From NCBI GenBank assembly GCA_017427985.1, contig JAFRRS010000004.1, positions 62,001 through 126,000 on the forward strand: 64,000 bases of DNA. The letters run 5' to 3'. The DNA is from Bacteroidales bacterium (GTDB lineage: Bacteria > Bacteroidota > Bacteroidia > Bacteroidales > F082). The notes under the pieces were generated by a model. The model made no database searches and was not told where the DNA came from. It saw only the letters and a program-made list of their open reading frames with translations. Shown here piece after piece: positions 60,592-64,000 of this stretch; position 1 is the stretch's first letter; the number at the start of each line of letters is the position of its first letter. The translations under genes and the position numbers were made by a program.

Positions 60592-61902
60592 TTATTGATT
60601 ATAATATTTCAATACTTCCACTCTATAAAGATATTCATATTTTGCTTGAAGCATCTCGCTTTCCGACTTGAAGAGGCGGTTTTTGCTTTCGTTGAGTTCA
60701 AGCAAGGTTGTCTTTCCGGCAGCGAAGCTCTCGTTCGACAAGCGATAAGCCACTGCAGCGGCGTTGTAGGTCTCTTCAGCAGCCTTGTATTTCTGCTCTG
60801 CCGCCACCGCGTTATAAAACGCCTGCTGGATGTCCTTTTTCAGCTCCTTCTGCGCCGTGTTTATCGCAAGTTCCTGATTTTGAATGGAAAGCTTTGACAT
60901 CTCAACATTATATTTTGTCTGCATAGCATTGAAAATCGGCACGCTCAGCCTTAAGCCAAAACTGGTTCTGCCGTTGTTGCTGAGCTGGTCGGAAAAAGGC
61001 GGATTATAATAACCCGAAGTGAAGTAGTTATAATATCCTGTCGAGTAGCCAGCGAAGAGACTGAGCGACGGATACCATGCTGATTTTGTGGCTTTTACGT
61101 CGAGATAAGCCTTTTCGAGACGTATGTTTGCCGCCTCCATCCTCGGATGATGATTCAGGGCAAAACGGTATGTGGTCTCCTGCGAAGGCAGAGTCTGCGC
61201 ATCCATCGACGTAAACGACTCCGGCGACACCACGTCGAAGTTGTCGATGTTATCGAGTTCAAGAGCCTGTACGATGTCCAAAATGCTGAGCATCAAGGCG
61301 TTGTCGGCCTGCACGAGAGACGATTTCGCTGTGGCAACCTGTGCCGCACTCTCATAAACAATCGACTCAGCGACTTTCCCCAACTCAAAAAGCTGTTGCG
61401 TCTTGGCGTGCTGCTCTTCCGTCAAAGCCAACTGTTTTTCAGCCACGGATTTAAGTTCCTTATTATAAACGACTTGCATGTAATACGACATGATAAGGAG
61501 CTTCAGATCGTATTTGGCAGCTTCGAGGTCTTTTTTCGAGGCGTCGAGGTTCAGGCTGCTCGATTTCGTCTGATGGTAAAGGCTCAGACCGTTGAAAAGT
61601 GGCATTCCCACTGATATTCCCAGAGAAGTGGACGCGGAGTTGTCGGAGACGTAGACACCATTGGCAGAAGGCGACTGTCCGAAGCCGAAACTCTGGGAAG
61701 CGTCGGCGCTGACTGTCGGGAGCCAGGCGTTTTTCGACATCTTATATTGGAACTCGGCGTTGTTCTGGCTGAGGACGCTTTGGAGTATGGAAACGTTATG
61801 CTCTATGGCGTAGTCGACGCACTCGTCGAGGGTCCAGACCTTTTGCGCTGGGCTTGCAAAAGACAAGGTTATTATTGAAATTATTATAATTAGTTTTTTC
61901 AT
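60592..61902 (-). CDS. TolC-family outer-membrane efflux protein
   Basis: 436 residues. A signal peptide precedes VWTLDECVDYAIEHN, the typical opening of Bacteroidota TolC-like proteins. Two OEP repeats follow with long helices (KDLEAAKYDLKLLIMSYYMQVVYNKEL, QKELKKDIQQAFYNAVAAEQKYKAAEETY) and strands around FGLRLSVPIFN. It forms the outer-membrane channel of the tripartite pump encoded with the two upstream genes, starting 8 bp after the adaptor gene. Confidence 0.93.
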   Translation of the reverse strand: MKKLIIIISIITLSFASPAQKVWTLDECVDYAIEHNVSILQSVLSQNNAEFQYKMSKNAWLPTVSADASQSFGFGQSPSANGVYVSDNSASTSLGISVGMPLFNGLSLYHQTKSSSLNLDASKKDLEAAKYDLKLLIMSYYMQVVYNKELKSVAEKQLALTEEQHAKTQQLFELGKVAESIVYESAAQVATAKSSLVQADNALMLSILDIVQALELDNIDNFDVVSPESFTSMDAQTLPSQETTYRFALNHHPRMEAANIRLEKAYLDVKATKSAWYPSLSLFAGYSTGYYNYFTSGYYNPPFSDQLSNNGRTSFGLRLSVPIFNAMQTKYNVEMSKLSIQNQELAINTAQKELKKDIQQAFYNAVAAEQKYKAAEETYNAAAVAYRLSNESFAAGKTTLLELNESKNRLFKSESEMLQAKYEYLYRVEVLKYYNQ

Positions 61903-61910
61903 ATAGTATT

Positions 61911-62984
61911 TTATTTAAAAATCTCATTGCCTCTGATTTTGTCACCAGATTGAAGACCTTCGGTGACGACGATGTTGACGCCGTCGGAAAGACCTGTCTT
62001 CACTGGTGTTTTAATGTTGTCTTTGTAAACAAAGGTGCTGTCGTTGCTGTACACGATGCAGCTCTCAGGCACGATGATAGCATCGACGGCCTGTTCGGTG
62101 ATAATCTCGCCGTTGGCGCTATATCCTGCGCGCAAATTTACGCCATCAGGGATGATAAGCCTTGCCTTCATTTGGAAGAAAACGGCACCGCTCTCGGATG
62201 TTCCCTTGGGCGCGATGTATTCAAGCACGGCATCAAAACGCCTGTCGTTCATAGCACCGATGGTAATAACCATTGGCATTCCCTCGTTGATGCGCCCAAC
62301 TTCTGTCTCGTCCATCTTGCCCTCGAAAATCATGTCACGCATGTCGGCGACGGTGGCGATAGTCGTTCCGTCGTTGAACGTGTTAGCGTTGATGACGCTG
62401 TTTCCGACCTTCACCGGAATGTCGAGAATCATGCCGTCGATAGTGGATTTTATTGAGGTGTTGGTGTATTCAGAGGCGTTTTTAGAGATGCCTTCCTTCA
62501 CGATGTTGAGCTGGTCGAGGGCGTTGTTATAGTTTTCCTTTGCCTGTTCGTATTCGAGCTGCGAATTCTCGAACTCCTCGGCTGCAATCAAGCCCTTGTC
62601 TTTCAGCGCCTTCTGACGGTTAAACGACTTCTCCACGTTGTCGAGATTGAGTTTCGCGAGTTTCACCTGCGACTCTGTGGCGGCGAGATTTGCCACGTCA
62701 GGGATGATTTTCACCATCGCTATGACCTCGTCTTTTTTCACCATCTGACCGGCTTCCTTATAGATTTCGGAGATGATTCCTGACACCTGCGGCTTTATCG
62801 CCACTTCGTCACGAGGGTTGATCTGACCTGTGATAACGGTCTTTTTCTGTATCGTGCCGATGACGGCTTCCACTTCGGCATATTCCTTTTCCTTTGGTTT
62901 AGATTTCTTGAAAAGGTAGACGAACGTCCAGACTACTGCCGCGATTAACGCGATGAAAAACAATGCTTTAAGAACTTTTTTCAT
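61911..62984 (-). CDS. Periplasmic adaptor of an efflux pump (HlyD/MacA type)
   Basis: 357 residues with an N-terminal membrane anchor (ALFFIALIAAVVWTFVYLF). A lipoyl-like half-motif (VAIKPQVSGIISEIYKEAGQMVKKDEVIA) is followed by a coiled-coil hairpin (about 105-170), the second lipoyl half (IKSTIDGMILDIPVKVGNSV) and beta-barrel domains. It bridges the MacB-like permease and the TolC-like channel, whose genes flank it. Confidence 0.94.
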   Translation of the reverse strand: MKKVLKALFFIALIAAVVWTFVYLFKKSKPKEKEYAEVEAVIGTIQKKTVITGQINPRDEVAIKPQVSGIISEIYKEAGQMVKKDEVIAMVKIIPDVANLAATESQVKLAKLNLDNVEKSFNRQKALKDKGLIAAEEFENSQLEYEQAKENYNNALDQLNIVKEGISKNASEYTNTSIKSTIDGMILDIPVKVGNSVINANTFNDGTTIATVADMRDMIFEGKMDETEVGRINEGMPMVITIGAMNDRRFDAVLEYIAPKGTSESGAVFFQMKARLIIPDGVNLRAGYSANGEIITEQAVDAIIVPESCIVYSNDSTFVYKDNIKTPVKTGLSDGVNIVVTEGLQSGDKIRGNEIFK

Positions 62985-63022
62985 ATTTTTGATATTTTAA
63001 TATTTTTCTGTTTCCTTTTTAG

Positions 63023-63042
63023 AGACGGATTTGCATCCGTCT
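63023..63042. repeat. AGACGGAT hairpin, copy 3
   Basis: AGACGGATTTGCATCCGTCT, a perfect 8-bp stem with loop TTGC, in the 68-bp gap between the permease and adaptor genes. It is the reverse complement of copy 1 at 26539-26558. Confidence 0.7.
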
Positions 63043-63052
63043 TTACAATGTT

Positions 63053-64000
63053 TTATTCCTCGCGGATGGCGTCGATGGCTTTGATTTGGATGGCTCGGAT
63101 GGCGGGCAAAACGCCAGCCAGCAATCCTGACAACACAATTATCACCGATGCCGCCACCGCTGCACCAAAACCGATTTGCGGGTTGAGGAACATCACTTCT
63201 TCCGACGGCGTGTTGCCGACAACTCCTGCCACCACAGCCATTATCGCCACGCCAATGACAAGACCCACGATACCTGCCAAAACCGTCAGCAGCAGGCTTT
63301 CCGCCATCACCTGACGGATTATTAGAGCCGGCTTCGCGCCAATTGCCCTTCTGACACCGATTTCGCGCGTCCTCTCCTTGATTGTCACCAGCATGATGTT
63401 ACTCACGCCGACGACGCCAGAAAGCAGCGTGCCTATTCCAACAATCCAAATCAATATCTTTATTCCAAGGAACAAATACTCAAACATGTTAAACATCTCC
63501 TCGAAATCGAACATCATGATGGCACCTTCATCAGTTGGAGCTATGTCATGACGCTCACGCAAAAGAGCTTTCACGTCTTCCTGAACATCCTTTGTCTTAT
63601 AGCCTCTTGCCGTGGTAAACATAAAGAAATCGAACATGTCGCCAGTGTGATATGCCAGCTGCATCGTTGTAAGAGGAAGGATGACCGTTTCGCTCGTCGC
63701 GCCGCTGATGTTCACATGGTCGTTATATGCCTGAATCACCCCTATCACCTGATAATAAATTCCGTTTGCCTTAATCATCATGCCAAGAGGATTTTTGTCG
63801 GCACCAATCAAGTCTTCATAAACTTTCTTTCCCAAGACACACACTTTTCGTGACTCGGCAATATCCGTCTCGTTGATGAAACGTCCATAAACAATCTTGC
63901 CCCTGTCGATTTCATTATAATTAGGCATCACTCCTTTCATGCTGAAATTGCTGCCTTTTGTGCCGTAAAACACGTTGTTATCACCATTATATGAATAAAT
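63053..64000 (-). CDS. MacB-like ABC transporter permease, partial
   Basis: The frame stays open to the right window edge (IYSYNGDNNVFYGTKG...), so the N-terminus is missing; about 315 residues are seen. The periplasmic core domain (VYGRFINETDIAESRKVCVLGKKVYEDL, MGMMIKANG-like region, IGVIQAY) precedes the FtsX permease signature TIKERTREIGVRRAIGAKPALI and three C-terminal membrane spans. It works with the adaptor and TolC-like genes to export an unknown substrate. The ATPase would be a separate gene outside the window or absent here. Confidence 0.93.
   Translation of the reverse strand: MYSYNGDNNVFYGTKGSNFSMKGVMPNYNEIDRGKIVYGRFINETDIAESRKVCVLGKKVYEDLIGADKNPLGMMIKANGIYYQVIGVIQAYNDHVNISGATSETVILPLTTMQLAYHTGDMFDFFMFTTARGYKTKDVQEDVKALLRERHDIAPTDEGAIMMFDFEEMFNMFEYLFLGIKILIWIVGIGTLLSGVVGVSNIMLVTIKERTREIGVRRAIGAKPALIIRQVMAESLLLTVLAGIVGLVIGVAIMAVVAGVVGNTPSEEVMFLNPQIGFGAAVAASVIIVLSGLLAGVLPAIRAIQIKAIDAIREE

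Overview
The window comes from a Bacteroidales-type member of the Bacteroidota, probably an uncultured gut or rumen lineage (the habitat is inference). Three things support this. Many genes are preceded by the Bacteroidota -7 promoter box TAnnTTTG. Three secreted-protein types end in a type IX secretion (T9SS) sorting domain of the YPNPTSG class. Typical Bacteroidota genes are present: gldF/gldG, GH92 alpha-mannosidase, DUF481 porin, FprA with rubredoxin, and gingipain-like cleaved-adhesin proteins. I saw no rRNA, tRNA or CRISPR array.

Layout. 1-1657: the start of a PD-(D/E)xK restriction enzyme running off the left edge, then an AAA ATPase. 1824-4847: a DUF481 barrel and a GH92 mannosidase. 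4884-19191, all on the minus strand: a dense defence island. Its first transcription unit is hsdM, rhuM, hsdS and a 1683-residue Avs-like STAND NTPase with an N-terminal nuclease. A 42-codon Fic remnant follows. The second unit is XRE regulator, ImmA/IrrE peptidase, PIN toxin, hsdR and msrA. It is headed by a 12-bp inverted repeat overlapping its own promoter, so restriction (HsdR) appears to be wired to an XRE/ImmA switch while modification (HsdM/HsdS) has a separate promoter.

19315-23397: an unusual EF-hand membrane protein, a lipoprotein phosphoesterase bracketed by arrays of tiny hairpins, and an outer-membrane barrel. 23493-27702 (plus): apt, gldF, gldG and a DUF4340 gene. 27699-31389 (minus): an oxygen and superoxide defence operon (DHOD-like flavoprotein, rubredoxin, flavin reductase-rubredoxin, FprA, SodB). 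31455-33095: a T9SS subtilase. 33204-39101 (plus): rluB, a T9SS endonuclease/phosphatase, an atoE-type transporter and dnaG, tightly packed. 39105-39793: a GIY-YIG gene between two 172-bp direct repeats. 39819-41153: a 2-hydroxyacid dehydrogenase and ssb.

41433-56654 holds two giant paralogous T9SS surface proteins (2762 and 2272 residues) made of repeated cleaved-adhesin, jelly-roll-like, regulatory-like and propeller-like modules. 56809-59611: glutamine synthetase and meaB. 59650 to the right edge: an outer-membrane barrel and a MacB-HlyD-TolC efflux operon that runs off the window.

The window also carries at least five interspersed short-repeat families. Some copies sit inside coding sequence: one is translated inside the AtoE protein, one supplies the C-terminus of a dehydrogenase, and one supplies the stop codon of meaB.
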